Shown: positions 19,213 through 27,120 of the stretch, piece after piece | Layout: every line of letters begins with the position of its first letter | Position numbering within the stretch: the first letter of the stretch is position 1 | From: a virus | Length of the DNA stretch: 32,803 nucleotides | IMG/VR virus record: IMGVR_UViG_3300010885_077769 | Span: 1-32,803 of that record | Reading direction: 5' to 3' (one strand) | The notes under the pieces: generated by a model | What the model saw: the letters and a program-made list of their open reading frames with translations, nothing else | Databases searched by the model: none | What the model was told of the DNA's origin: nothing | Translations under genes and position numbers: made by a program

Positions 19213-19571
19213 TTAGCAAGAACGCGAAAGCAGTTCTAGCCATTTTGCAGCGCTATCAAAACAGCTGGGTTGATGCCAAGCTGGTTCAGAACGAGCTTCC
19301 TGAAGGGGAGCGATTTGGTGCTCTGATTGCAGAGCTCAGGACTGCTGGTCATGTTATTGATCACCAGCAGAACGTAGACCCAAAGCGCAAGTCTTGGCAG
19401 TACAAGCTCGTTATTGTAGATAAGAAAACAATCAGCGGGGGATGGATTTGTTCCCGCTGTGGCAGGATTGAGGCTAAGGATTCGGTCAGGTCCAATACGT
19501 TGTCAGAGCTACATGCTTCAACGTACTGTATTTCCTGCAAGAAAAGGCAGGTCTTTGTATTTAGGAGTTGA
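19209..19571 (+). CDS. Winged-helix plus zinc-ribbon regulator (120 aa)
   Basis: NAKAVLAILQRYQNSWVDAK, then RFGALIAELRTAGHVID, form a winged-helix domain (about residues 1-65). WICSRCGRIE and YCISCKKRQ give a C-terminal zinc ribbon. Such two-part proteins are typical phage transcription or replication accessories. GTG start overlaps the previous stop; AGGAG inside its end serves the next gene. Confidence 0.66.
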   Translation: MISKNAKAVLAILQRYQNSWVDAKLVQNELPEGERFGALIAELRTAGHVIDHQQNVDPKRKSWQYKLVIVDKKTISGGWICSRCGRIEAKDSVRSNTLSELHASTYCISCKKRQVFVFRS

Positions 19572-19573
19572 AA

Positions 19574-19894
19574 ATGGCCTCAGTAACTGAAAAGATCGAA
19601 GGCGTTTTGTACGCCGACGGATGGGACGATTGCCTTATTGGACACGGAAACATTTTCCACGGATCTGACGGACAGCTTACGGTAGCAATTTATGACCGAG
19701 ATAAGATGGTCAAGAAGATGGCTCAAGAGATTATTGAGCAGGAGCAGAGCATCGATCAGGATCAGGCAGAAGACTCTGACCCGTATCTTGAGGCTGACGA
19801 GTACATCTCGTTTAATGTTGAAGGTGCGTACTTTCAGCCGGGCATGCCGGTGTATGCAAGCTTAGGGGAAAACGCCGAACAGATCGAGGCGTAA
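19574..19894 (+). CDS. Acidic hypothetical protein (106 aa)
   Basis: ATG 6 nt after AGGAG; the in-frame TTG at 19568 touches the ribosome-binding site and is less likely. MASVTEKIEGVLYADGWDDC start, an acidic middle (EQEQSIDQDQAEDSD) and a terminal strand region. It lies directly before the protease gene (3 nt). Function unknown; a chaperone or inhibitor of the protease is possible but unsupported. Confidence 0.62.
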   Translation: MASVTEKIEGVLYADGWDDCLIGHGNIFHGSDGQLTVAIYDRDKMVKKMAQEIIEQEQSIDQDQAEDSDPYLEADEYISFNVEGAYFQPGMPVYASLGENAEQIEA

Positions 19895-19897
19895 CCA

Positions 19898-20860
19898 ATG
19901 CTTAACTTTATTATTGCGCTAGCGCTCATTATTGTCCCCTGCTCTCCGGCCCCAGAGTATTTTGCGCAAGCAGAAGACGACTGGGCCCGAGACCGCATCC
20001 TTGAGCCAGATAATTTTTGGCGTGGCGGCTACGTTCGTGACGGTTTCGTCTGGAGCGGTGCCGGTAAGGGTGCTGGAATCACGGTATACGTTGTAGATAC
20101 TGGTATCGCCGACAACGGGTTTATTGAAAACCTTGCCCCTGGCTTTCATAGCTTTGGCAAGAACACCCTTGATTGCGGTAAGGGCCACGGAACTTCTGTG
20201 GCGTCTCTTATTGCCGGAGCCGGCTATGGCGTAGCCGAGGCTGCAACCATTGTTCCCGTGCGTGTGCTTAATTGCAGTGGCGGTGGCACAAGGGCGGCAA
20301 TCCTGGCTGGGCTTAAGTGGATTGCAACTAATGCAAGCCCAGACACCTCTGTTGTAAATATTAGTTTTGGCGGAAAGGCCGACAAGGCAGTAGACAAGGC
20401 CGTAGAGGCCATTAGCGACCTTGGGATTCCAGTAATCATTGCCGCCGGCAACTATGGAGCAAACGCTGCCAAGTATTCACCATCCCGCATGGGCTGTGCC
20501 GACGGGCTGATGGTTGCGGTAGCCGCAAGCACGTGGCTGGATCTTCCATGGACCGGCTCAAACTACGGCGATTGCGTCTGGCTGTATGCTCCGGGCGCCA
20601 ACGTATTGGCCATGGGCCCAACCGACGAGAGGTTGGTAAGCGGAACGTCGTTCTCAGCTCCGTATGTGTCGGGGGCGATTGCAGCCTACGCGGCAGAAAA
20701 CGGTGTCACTACCGAAGAGGCATTGAATATGGTGATGGAAGCAACTTCTAGCAGCATGACCATTGCCCGGAGGCTCAAGACTACCAAGGCTTTGCTGCAA
20801 ATGTTCTCAGGGGATGAGTTTGCCCCGGATCTTTGCACGGAAGATTGGTGGATGTGCTAG
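19898..20860 (+). CDS. Exported subtilisin-like serine protease (320 aa)
   Basis: Residues 1-16 are a hydrophobic signal sequence with a Cys (VPCS) that could allow lipid attachment. The S8 triad is intact: Asp67 (VVDTG), His97 (GHGTS) and Ser251 (SGTSFSAP); Asn185 (AAGN) forms the oxyanion hole. The propeptide is short (about 30 residues) or absent. Extra Cys residues (93, 126, 200, 226) suggest disulphides. Proteinase K-like by order of motifs. The target may be host surface proteins or a virion precursor. Its end overlaps the terminase stop by 4 nt. Confidence 0.9.
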   Translation: MLNFIIALALIIVPCSPAPEYFAQAEDDWARDRILEPDNFWRGGYVRDGFVWSGAGKGAGITVYVVDTGIADNGFIENLAPGFHSFGKNTLDCGKGHGTSVASLIAGAGYGVAEAATIVPVRVLNCSGGGTRAAILAGLKWIATNASPDTSVVNISFGGKADKAVDKAVEAISDLGIPVIIAAGNYGANAAKYSPSRMGCADGLMVAVAASTWLDLPWTGSNYGDCVWLYAPGANVLAMGPTDERLVSGTSFSAPYVSGAIAAYAAENGVTTEEALNMVMEATSSSMTIARRLKTTKALLQMFSGDEFAPDLCTEDWWMC

Positions 20861-22278
20861 TAGCGCTTAGCTGCAGTGAAGTAAAAGCCGTCTCCGCCAA
20901 GATCGGCTGCGTACACTAGCGCATCAACAACGTCGTCGTGTGACCCGTTTGGGAATGCAAGCAGCTGCATCTCAAGGTCATCAATGCCAGGGGCGTTGTT
21001 TACGTGGAAGACCTTACCGGCCTCATACCTTGCCGCAAGAGCCCTGGAGCGCGTGACCTTATCTCGGTCCGGGCGAATCGGCCTTGCCGGCAGGGTTGTG
21101 GTGGACAAGATCTCTCGAACGAACGTACTCTGATGTTGAACGGCCTCGATGTTGACCGACTCAAAGAAGCGAGCATCGTCGAGCTCCGGGTCAAGCCCCT
21201 TAAGGCCAACCAGTCGTTGTGGCCATAGTGCGCGGGGCCCAGAGTCGTAGTCAAGGTTTCCCTGGCCGTCAATGCCGGTCAACCAAGCCCTGTGCCCTTC
21301 CTGCAACCGAGACTTCCAGCTGCCGATGATGTAAATGTTGTGCTGGTCGTCTACCACAATCTCCACAGCAGCGGTGTAGTCGCTTCTCTGGGAGGCTGAG
21401 GATGCAAGGTCCACGCCTAGGCGTCGTGAACCTTCTGGGACCTTATCAACGCGCTGGAAGTTTTCGTATCTAAAAATGTTGCCACCCATTGAGGTAACGT
21501 CGTTCTGGAACTGCAACATAAAGATCGGCGTGCCAAGCTCCATCTTCTTTTGCTCCATGTCGGCAACGGTGTACATTTCCGGCCAGAGAACAGCGTCTCC
21601 CTCAAGCGCTCGTCGCTGGTAGTGGGGTACATTCTTCTTAACAAGCTCGGCGTAAAAGTCATCTTCGTGCCAGCGCGTGCCGATGTACCAACGCTTTGCC
21701 TTAGGCACAAGCATAGGGTCAACAACCTGCCAATACGTTTCACTTGCCTTTTGACGCTGCACGGCAGTAGCGTTTTCCTTCATGCCCACCATGTCGTCCG
21801 CAAAAAGAATGTCAAGTCGAGCTCCGGGCTTAATAGAGCCAAGTCCGTCGGCGAAGCACGTTGAGTCCTTGCCCAGGTTTGCCCCCTTTACTGTCCACAC
21901 TTCGTCGGTCCACTTGGAACCAATAACGCCTTCTTTCGCCCAGGGAAAGACCTCGGCAAAGTACGGGGACTCAATGATCACCTTTATAGCCCTAGATCGT
22001 GCCAGGGCGTCAGACATGACTGCGGTAAGAACGCCAATGCGCACCTTGCCCCTTGTTACGCCAACCATGCGGGCGGCACGATGAATCAGCTGCGTAGTTT
22101 TTGCGTGGCCACGGGGCATGAGTACCAACCCACGCTCGTTATCGTCAAGGAACTGCTCCATCTCGCGCAGATGCCTTGGGAAGACCAGCCCGCTAACATA
22201 CTCGGCAAAGGCAGCGTCGGAGGTCTGGGCCTTGACCCTGAGCCACTCCCGGTAGTTGTTATTGACCGTCGCTGTCAT
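20857..22278 (-). CDS. terL: Terminase large subunit (about 473 aa)
   Basis: DNA-packaging motor. Numbered from MTATVNNNYREW: MPRGHAKTT (about 54-62) is the Walker A-like adenine/phosphate loop, LDILFADD (about 155-162) Walker B, TRWHEDDF a coupling motif. The RNase H-like nuclease has GVDLAS (Asp290), VNIEAVQHQ and SHDDVVDAL (Asp448, Asp449, Asp452). I chose ATG 22278 over a TTG at 22299; both overlap the small subunit. Length is normal for TerL. It packages DNA into the procapsid with TerS. Confidence 0.92.
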   Translation of the reverse strand: MTATVNNNYREWLRVKAQTSDAAFAEYVSGLVFPRHLREMEQFLDDNERGLVLMPRGHAKTTQLIHRAARMVGVTRGKVRIGVLTAVMSDALARSRAIKVIIESPYFAEVFPWAKEGVIGSKWTDEVWTVKGANLGKDSTCFADGLGSIKPGARLDILFADDMVGMKENATAVQRQKASETYWQVVDPMLVPKAKRWYIGTRWHEDDFYAELVKKNVPHYQRRALEGDAVLWPEMYTVADMEQKKMELGTPIFMLQFQNDVTSMGGNIFRYENFQRVDKVPEGSRRLGVDLASSASQRSDYTAAVEIVVDDQHNIYIIGSWKSRLQEGHRAWLTGIDGQGNLDYDSGPRALWPQRLVGLKGLDPELDDARFFESVNIEAVQHQSTFVREILSTTTLPARPIRPDRDKVTRSRALAARYEAGKVFHVNNAPGIDDLEMQLLAFPNGSHDDVVDALVYAADLGGDGFYFTAAKRY

Positions 22279-22783
22279 CTTCTGTGGCCGTCCCTTCAAT
22301 TATCTTGAGGCTGTCCGTAACTTCGCTTGCCCACATTTGCAACCTCTTTGCAAGTTCTGCTGGGGGAAGGTTGTCAATTTCGTGAACGGTATTGATCTGA
22401 ATGGCCACGTTTGTCTGCCCTGGCCTGGAGGATGTTTCTGGGGCATAGGCACCCGTAAGTTTGGCAAGTCGATCAACCACTTCAAGCTGCAGCTTAAGGA
22501 AAGTTGCCTCTTCCTTTGAGCCACGGGCGCGGGCGGCTCCTCCGGCGGCCATTTTGCCAATAAGGTTTGCCCGCTGGATTAGCTCAATCCGGCTAGATGC
22601 AGCGTCTGGGCCTTCCTCAGACCATTGTTTTCTGATAGCATAGATATGTTTCCGGACAGTTTCGGGCGAAAGGTCTACGGCAGTGGCGATTTCCGGCATC
22701 GGAACCCCCTGCAGGTGCAGGCCCTTAATCTTTTCTCGAAGTACGCCCAGTTGCTCAGCGCCAACGCGCCCACGCTTTGCCAT
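22259..22783 (-). CDS. terS: Terminase small subunit (174 aa)
   Basis: LREKIKGLHLQGVPMPEIAT, with VDLSPETVRKHIYAIR, is an N-terminal helix-turn-helix. The middle is a helical oligomerisation region (FLKLQLEVVDRLAKLTGAYA). The acidic tail overlaps the large-subunit start. This is the standard TerS layout and position. The ATG at 22783 has no Shine-Dalgarno and lies 6 nt after TATACT, so the mRNA is probably leaderless. Confidence 0.82.
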   Translation of the reverse strand: MAKRGRVGAEQLGVLREKIKGLHLQGVPMPEIATAVDLSPETVRKHIYAIRKQWSEEGPDAASSRIELIQRANLIGKMAAGGAARARGSKEEATFLKLQLEVVDRLAKLTGAYAPETSSRPGQTNVAIQINTVHEIDNLPPAELAKRLQMWASEVTDSLKIIEGTATEDDSDGQ

Positions 22784-22789
22784 AGTTGT

Positions 22790-22798
22790 AGTATACCA
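22790..22798 (-). promoter_or_regulatory. Extended -10 promoter of the terminase operon
   Basis: Minus-strand TGG-TATACT (hexamer plus 22790-22795). The terS ATG begins 6 nt downstream. Weak -35 CTGATC at 17 bp. The palindromic GTATAC may also serve the divergent gene. Confidence 0.5.
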
Positions 22799-22810
22799 AA
22801 GGAAATCTGC

Positions 22811-23047
22811 ATGATCAGTATCTGCGACACCTGCGAGCTTTCTAATGAACGTACATGCAGGCTATGTAAAACTACGTTTAAACGCTGTCAAAACCATGCA
22901 GCGGAGCCCGAACTTTGCTATCCTTGCGACACGGCTTCTGGGCTTGTAGTGCTGCAATGCGCCAACTGTGGAGCAAGAATGCAAGAGTTTAAGTGCAAGC
23001 TTATTTGTGAATGTGGCTATTTTGCCTCCTGTTCCGACTATTATTGA
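22811..23047 (+). CDS. Multi-knuckle zinc-ribbon protein (78 aa)
   Basis: ATG 9 nt after AAGGAAA; divergent from terS. CDTC, CRLC, CQNH, CYPC, CANC and CECGYFASC provide at least six Cys pairs, two or three zinc sites in 78 residues. It precedes the tail-gene block and may be regulatory. Function unknown. Confidence 0.68.
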   Translation: MISICDTCELSNERTCRLCKTTFKRCQNHAAEPELCYPCDTASGLVVLQCANCGARMQEFKCKLICECGYFASCSDYY

Positions 23048-23054
23048 GGTGTCT

Positions 23055-23396
23055 ATGCATCGAGTTCCCATTGACGGCGGGGATCTACAGCGCATGCTGG
23101 CGCGCGACTACCCGCAATTTAAGTCCATCAAGGACGCCTGTGCGGCTGCTGGGCCAATATTTGGCCTAACCGCAGAGACAATGCGGTGCTACGCCTCCTC
23201 AGGCGTGCCAAGGCGCAGTAAGGCATACAACAAGATCCGTTCCCGCCTCATGCAAATGGAGCAGGAAGAGGCAACAGCCATGCTTGGAGTGCAGGTTGCC
23301 AATAAGAAATTGCTGGAAGCTATTGACAACCAGGTCAAGGCGTTTGAAAATGCAGTTGAAAACCTCAAAAGGCTGCGGTCTGGCCTTACCGGCTAA
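23055..23396 (+). CDS. Helical phage protein with HTH-like N-terminus (113 aa)
   Basis: MHRVPIDGGDLQRMLARDYP start. FKSIKDACAAAGPIFGLTAE and TMRCYASSGVPRR look like a helix-turn-helix. The rest is a long coiled-coil helix (IDNQVKAFENAVENLKRLRS). Could be a structural connector or regulator. It lies just before the tail-appendage genes. Confidence 0.58.
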   Translation: MHRVPIDGGDLQRMLARDYPQFKSIKDACAAAGPIFGLTAETMRCYASSGVPRRSKAYNKIRSRLMQMEQEEATAMLGVQVANKKLLEAIDNQVKAFENAVENLKRLRSGLTG

Positions 23397-23426
23397 TCCG
23401 GTTATCGTGTAACAATAGGATATACC

Positions 23427-23774
23427 ATGGCAAGTTCTGTGTACGACATCACCGCTGAACAAGGGGCAAACTACAACGCTACGCTGACCTATAGGGACAG
23501 CTCAAACGTGCTGATTAACATTACTGGCTATACCGCCAGGATGCAGGTGCGGAAGACCCTTGGCTCTGCAACTCCGTATTTGTCGCTGACTAATGCCTCT
23601 GGCATTACGCTCGGCGGTGCGGCCGGAACGGTTGCCATCGCTATTTCCGCCGCAACGCTTGCTGTTGTGCCGGCGGGGAACTACGTTTACGACCTTGAGC
23701 TTATCTCCGGAGCCGGTGTCGTTGTCAGGCTTATCTCCGGAGACTTTGTTGTCACCGGAGAAGTAACGAGATGA
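23427..23774 (+). CDS. Beta-sandwich tail-associated protein (115 aa)
   Basis: YDITAEQGANYNATLTYRDS, ITGYTARMQVRKTLGSATP, GTVAIAISAATLAVVPAGNY and YDLELISG are the sequence blocks of the small Ig-like phage proteins related to baseplate BppU N-terminal domains. In other phages such proteins sit beside tail-fibre genes, as here. A TAGGAT 5 nt before ATG and AGGA provide mixed promoter/ribosome-binding signals. Confidence 0.7.
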   Translation: MASSVYDITAEQGANYNATLTYRDSSNVLINITGYTARMQVRKTLGSATPYLSLTNASGITLGGAAGTVAIAISAATLAVVPAGNYVYDLELISGAGVVVRLISGDFVVTGEVTR

Positions 23775-24223
23775 GCCCAGACGTCGACGTAGTAGACATA
23801 AATTTAACGATTACAGCGGCTACAGATAATACTGTTACCGTATCTCCGTCAACAAATTCAATTACGGCCAACCAGACAACCAATAGCGTCACGGTAGGAA
23901 CACTTGGGCTGCAGGGTCCCCAGGGCCCGCAGGGAGCAGACGGCTTTGTTGGCTCAAATGGCCCGCAAGGCCCACAGGGACCGCAGGGAGCAACCGGCGC
24001 ACAGGGCCCTCAAGGCACCGGAGCTTCGCACACCACCTTTACCCACAGTCAGAATTCCGCCTCAGCTACCTGGACAATCACGCACAACTTGAACTGTTTT
24101 CCTTCAGTCATGGTTGTAGATTCAGCTGGTAGTGTGGTTTACGGAAACATTGAGTATCTTGATGCCAACAGCCTTCGACTAACTTTTGTTGCCTCTTTTG
24201 GCGGCAAAGCATATCTAAACTAG
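23771..24223 (+). CDS. Collagen-like tail protein (150 aa)
   Basis: Residues 1-45 form a Thr/Asn-rich strand region. Residues 46-84 are Gly-x-y repeats (GLQGPQGPQGADG, GPQGPQGPQGATG) that should form a collagen-like triple helix. Residues 85-150 form a compact domain (TWTITHNLNCFPSVMVVD, then VYGNIEYLDAN, FGGKAYLN) that recurs as a C-terminal tip on phage fibres. Likely a trimeric tail fibre or spike. ATGA overlap with the previous gene. Confidence 0.82.
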   Translation: MSPDVDVVDINLTITAATDNTVTVSPSTNSITANQTTNSVTVGTLGLQGPQGPQGADGFVGSNGPQGPQGPQGATGAQGPQGTGASHTTFTHSQNSASATWTITHNLNCFPSVMVVDSAGSVVYGNIEYLDANSLRLTFVASFGGKAYLN

Positions 24224-24232
24224 GGGGGAAAC

Positions 24233-25948
24233 ATGAAATTTCTAACCAATCTTGACCTTCAGAAAAATGAGCTGCAGAATGCCGCAATCCAAAACCTTGC
24301 CACCGACCCGGCATCTCCTGTTCAGGGCCAGATTTATTACAACACTGTTTCTGATGTAATTAAGGTCTATGACGGCGCAGCGTGGGTATCTCTTTCAACT
24401 GGCGCCGGAACCGTTACAGCGGTTACGGGCTCGGGCGCGATCTCCTCATCCGGCGGCACCACGCCAAACATCACCATTGCCGCCGCCACAACGTCCGTTG
24501 TCGGTGCCGTTCAGCTCAGCGACTCCACCAGCACAACCAGCAGCATCCTTGCCGCTACGCCAACTGCCGTTAAGGCCGCTTACGACCTTGCTAACGGCAA
24601 GGCTAACCCAGGTGATACACATTACGTTGGTACGACTGCAGTTGCGCTCAACCGCTCATCTGCAAACCTTGCGCTTACTGGAATCACCAGCGTTGCCATG
24701 CCGGGAAGCACTTCAGGGACAACAACCCTTCAGCCTTCTGCTACTGCTGGGACCACAACCGTAACGCTTCCTGCCGCAACCGGCACTGTAGCGCTGACCG
24801 CAAACAAGCTAAGCGACTTTGCCGCAACAAGCTCTCTTGAACTGAAGAACACCATCTCCGACGAGACTGGCTCTGGCGCGTTGGTATTTGCCACCAGCCC
24901 AACGCTGGTCACGCCAGCGCTTGGAACTCCAGCAAGCGGCGTGCTTACAAATGCTACGGGCCTTCCTATCAGCACGGGTGTTGACGGGCTTGGCTCCGGC
25001 GTTGCGACGTTCCTTGCCACCCCATCTTCGGCAAACCTCGCAGCAGCAGTAACTGGCGAGACAGGAACTGGTGCACTGGTCTTTGCTAACACGCCAACCC
25101 TTGTCACGCCAAACATTGGCGCTGCAACCGGTACAAGCCTTGTGCTTTCTGGCGACCTGACGGTCAACGGAACGACCACAACCATCAACTCAACCACTCT
25201 TACGGTTGATGACAAGAACATTGAACTTGGATCAGTTGCAAGCCCAACGGATGCTGGCGCTGATGGCGGTGGTATTACCCTTAAGGGAACAACCGACAAG
25301 ACGCTCAACTGGGTAGATGCGACTGACGCATGGACCTCGTCTGAGCACTTTAACCTCCTGACTGGAAAGAAGTTCTACATTGCAGGCACAGAAGTCCTCA
25401 GCGGCACCACGCTTGGATCAGGCGTCACCGGTTCAAGCCTCACCTCGGTTGGCACCATCGCCACCGGTGTGTGGAACGGCACGGCAATCGCCATTGCAAA
25501 CGGCGGTACCGGCGCTACGGACGCGGGCGCAGCGCGCACGGCACTTGGCCTTGCGATTGGCACCAACGTTCAGGCCTACAACAGCACGCTTGCTGCAGTT
25601 GCTGGTGGAACCTACAGCGGCGATGACAGCATCACCACCGTCGGAACAATCGCTACTGGCGTATGGAACGGAACAGACATCGCCGTAGCGGACGGCGGAA
25701 CGGGCGCAAGCACTCCGGGTGGCGCAAAGACCAATCTTGGATTTATGACGCGTTTCTCAGCAAGCGCAACATGGACTGCTGGAGAGGCTAGGACGGTCAC
25801 CCACAGCCTTGGAACAAAGGACGTTACCGTTGCTGTGTACGATTCTGGGGATGCTCAGGTCTTCTGCGATGTGGTAACTGCCACGACCGACACCTTGACC
25901 GTCACAATCAGCCTGGCCGGGACCTACCGAGTCGTCGTTCTAGGGTAA
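24233..25948 (+). CDS. Repeat-rich tail fibre protein (571 aa)
   Basis: KFLTNLDLQKNELQNAAIQN and a YYNTVSDVIKVYDGAAW start typical of fibre N-termini. The middle contains repeats TSVGTIATGVWNGTAIAIAN and TTVGTIATGVWNGTDIAVAD followed by GGTGA motifs, plus TLVTPALGTPASGVLTNATG-type repeats. The C-terminal 65 residues (TWTAGEARTVTHSLGTKDVT) form a probable receptor-binding tip related in style to the end of the collagen-like protein. Long beta-helical fibre expected. Confidence 0.88.
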   Translation: MKFLTNLDLQKNELQNAAIQNLATDPASPVQGQIYYNTVSDVIKVYDGAAWVSLSTGAGTVTAVTGSGAISSSGGTTPNITIAAATTSVVGAVQLSDSTSTTSSILAATPTAVKAAYDLANGKANPGDTHYVGTTAVALNRSSANLALTGITSVAMPGSTSGTTTLQPSATAGTTTVTLPAATGTVALTANKLSDFAATSSLELKNTISDETGSGALVFATSPTLVTPALGTPASGVLTNATGLPISTGVDGLGSGVATFLATPSSANLAAAVTGETGTGALVFANTPTLVTPNIGAATGTSLVLSGDLTVNGTTTTINSTTLTVDDKNIELGSVASPTDAGADGGGITLKGTTDKTLNWVDATDAWTSSEHFNLLTGKKFYIAGTEVLSGTTLGSGVTGSSLTSVGTIATGVWNGTAIAIANGGTGATDAGAARTALGLAIGTNVQAYNSTLAAVAGGTYSGDDSITTVGTIATGVWNGTDIAVADGGTGASTPGGAKTNLGFMTRFSASATWTAGEARTVTHSLGTKDVTVAVYDSGDAQVFCDVVTATTDTLTVTISLAGTYRVVVLG

Positions 25949-25951
25949 GAT
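25946..25951 (+). promoter_or_regulatory. Possible -10 TAAGAT, leaderless start
   Basis: TAAGAT ends 6 nt before the ATG at 25958 and overlaps the previous gene's TAA. No Shine-Dalgarno and no visible -35. Weak evidence alone; matches the pattern at 2208, 15377 and 22783. Confidence 0.35.
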
Positions 25952-25957
25952 ACCCCT

Positions 25958-26449
25958 ATGGTGAGAATTCTTAGCGACCTAACGCTTGACGCGGCAACAG
26001 ACGACTTGACAGTTGACGGCACTATTACTTCTGCCGGATACATCAAAAGCGGCATGACTGCCCAGCGATATAACAACGGTGGTGGAGTTACCAATACAAC
26101 TGGGGTTGGAACTGATTATGTTGATATTTCTGGGCATACAGTAACTTTTACGCCAAACTATGTTGGTCAGCGGTGGCTGATTACCTTCACGGGGGCATCT
26201 TACACAAATACAAATACCGACCAATACATTATTTATCAAGTTTACGTTGACGGCGCCAACCTTTTTTATACGCGAACAGTCAACATTGAGAGCGGAATTA
26301 ACTACTCAACCAACGTGAGCGGAATGGATGTTTACACATCTGTCGGCACAAGCGCCGTTGTGTGCAAGGTCGGTGTTCGCATGCAAACAACAACTAACGT
26401 TACCGTAAGCACAACATATGCTCGGCTTAACGCCGTACCGCTAACGTAA
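25958..26449 (+). CDS. Tail fibre/tip protein (163 aa)
   Basis: MVRILSDLTLDAATDDLTVD matches the start of many phage fibre subunits. The rest is a Thr/Asn-rich beta domain (VDISGHTVTFTPNYVGQRWL) like a TNF/C1q-style tip. It lies directly after the large fibre and probably forms part of the same appendage. No Shine-Dalgarno; see the -10 just before it. Confidence 0.72.
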   Translation: MVRILSDLTLDAATDDLTVDGTITSAGYIKSGMTAQRYNNGGGVTNTTGVGTDYVDISGHTVTFTPNYVGQRWLITFTGASYTNTNTDQYIIYQVYVDGANLFYTRTVNIESGINYSTNVSGMDVYTSVGTSAVVCKVGVRMQTTTNVTVSTTYARLNAVPLT

Positions 26450-26458
26450 GGGGAAGCC

Positions 26459-26623
26459 ATGAGCGAAATTGTTTTTATCATGACTGCAATTTGCCGGACA
26501 GCTGAGTGTGAGGCGAACGGCATTTCAAACGTGTATGAGCAAGAGTCTGGCGTTGATTTTGTGGTACACTGCGGGCAGTGTCAACATGCAATTGAAGACA
26601 TCACAGTAAGACCAAAGGAGTAA
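26459..26623 (+). CDS. Small Cys-containing protein (54 aa)
   Basis: Start behind AAGGGGAAGCC. MSEIVFIMTAICRTAECEAN and VVHCGQCQHAIED supply two Cys pairs; probable zinc ribbon. It lies after the fibre genes and could assist their assembly, but function is unknown. Confidence 0.6.
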   Translation: MSEIVFIMTAICRTAECEANGISNVYEQESGVDFVVHCGQCQHAIEDITVRPKE

Positions 26624-26625
26624 TC

Positions 26626-26802
26626 ATGGACCAGCGAATCACAACCGAGCAGTTGATTTACAAGATCGGCGCGCTCACACTAGAAAACGATATCTTGCGC
26701 GCGCAGATTGAGCAGCTGCAAAAGCAAGTTGCAGAACTTTCAAAGTCAGAAGAACACGTTTATCCAGCAACAACGGTGAGCTTTCAAAGCATCAGCGATT
26801 AA
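26626..26802 (+). CDS. Coiled-coil protein (58 aa)
   Basis: Residues 10-42 (LIYKIGALTLENDILRAQIE, then QLQKQVAELSKS) form a leucine-heptad coiled coil; the tail is polar. AAGGAG lies 6 nt before the ATG. Last gene before the terminator at 26827. A small oligomerisation or fibre-assembly factor is possible. Confidence 0.62.
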   Translation: MDQRITTEQLIYKIGALTLENDILRAQIEQLQKQVAELSKSEEHVYPATTVSFQSISD

Positions 26803-26826
26803 TTAGTTCATCGGTTTGTATTAAAG

Positions 26827-26856
26827 AGTCTGTCGGTTTTTTCCGGCAGACTTTTT
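26827..26856 (+). terminator. Rho-independent terminator of the tail-fibre block
   Basis: AGTCTGTCGG (26827-26836) pairs with CCGGCAGACT (26843-26852), one G-U, with a T6 loop and a following TTTTT. Confidence 0.85.
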
Positions 26857-26861
26857 ATTTG

Positions 26862-26890
26862 TTGTTCGTTACGTTTTCATTATGTATATT
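26862..26890 (+). promoter_or_regulatory. Promoter of the lysis-type operon
   Basis: TTGTTC (26862-26867), 17-bp spacer, TATATT (26885-26890), directly after the terminator; start about 26897. Confidence 0.5.
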
Positions 26891-26934
26891 GTGTACGTCA
26901 ACCCCTACTTGCGCAGAGTTTTTGAGGTGCAAAT

Positions 26935-27120
26935 GTGACTGCCGACCAATCCCGACAAATCCTTCAGCGTCTTGAAAAAATTGAAGAAGAGATCACTGCT
27001 ATGCGCGTTGAAATGGCAGAGACTCGTGGCGCATATCGACTTGCCAAGTTTATCCTTGGCATTCTTGGGCTAACCGGCATTAGCGGCCTTATGGCCTGGA
27101 TGTCAGGGCAGGGCAAATGA
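26935..27120 (+). CDS. XhlA-like small membrane protein (61 aa)
   Basis: GTG behind GAGGTG. Residues 8-32 ([20 protein letters not shown]) form a coiled coil and residues 38-57 ([20 protein letters not shown]) a transmembrane helix. This coiled-coil-plus-one-helix layout is that of XhlA/haemolysin-type lysis accessory proteins. ATGA overlap with the large secreted protein. Confidence 0.62.
   Translation: MTADQSRQILQRLEKIEEEITAMRVEMAETRGAYRLAKFILGILGLTGISGLMAWMSGQGK

Noticed and set aside
24730-25308. Leftward 192-codon ORF opposite the tail fibre
   Set aside because: Antisense frame of a Thr/Ala-rich repeat gene; no ribosome-binding site or promoter and biased Val/Pro/Ser composition.
24200-26450. 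Diversity-generating retroelement around the fibre genes
   Set aside because: No reverse transcriptase and no template/variable repeat pair with A-biased differences was seen.
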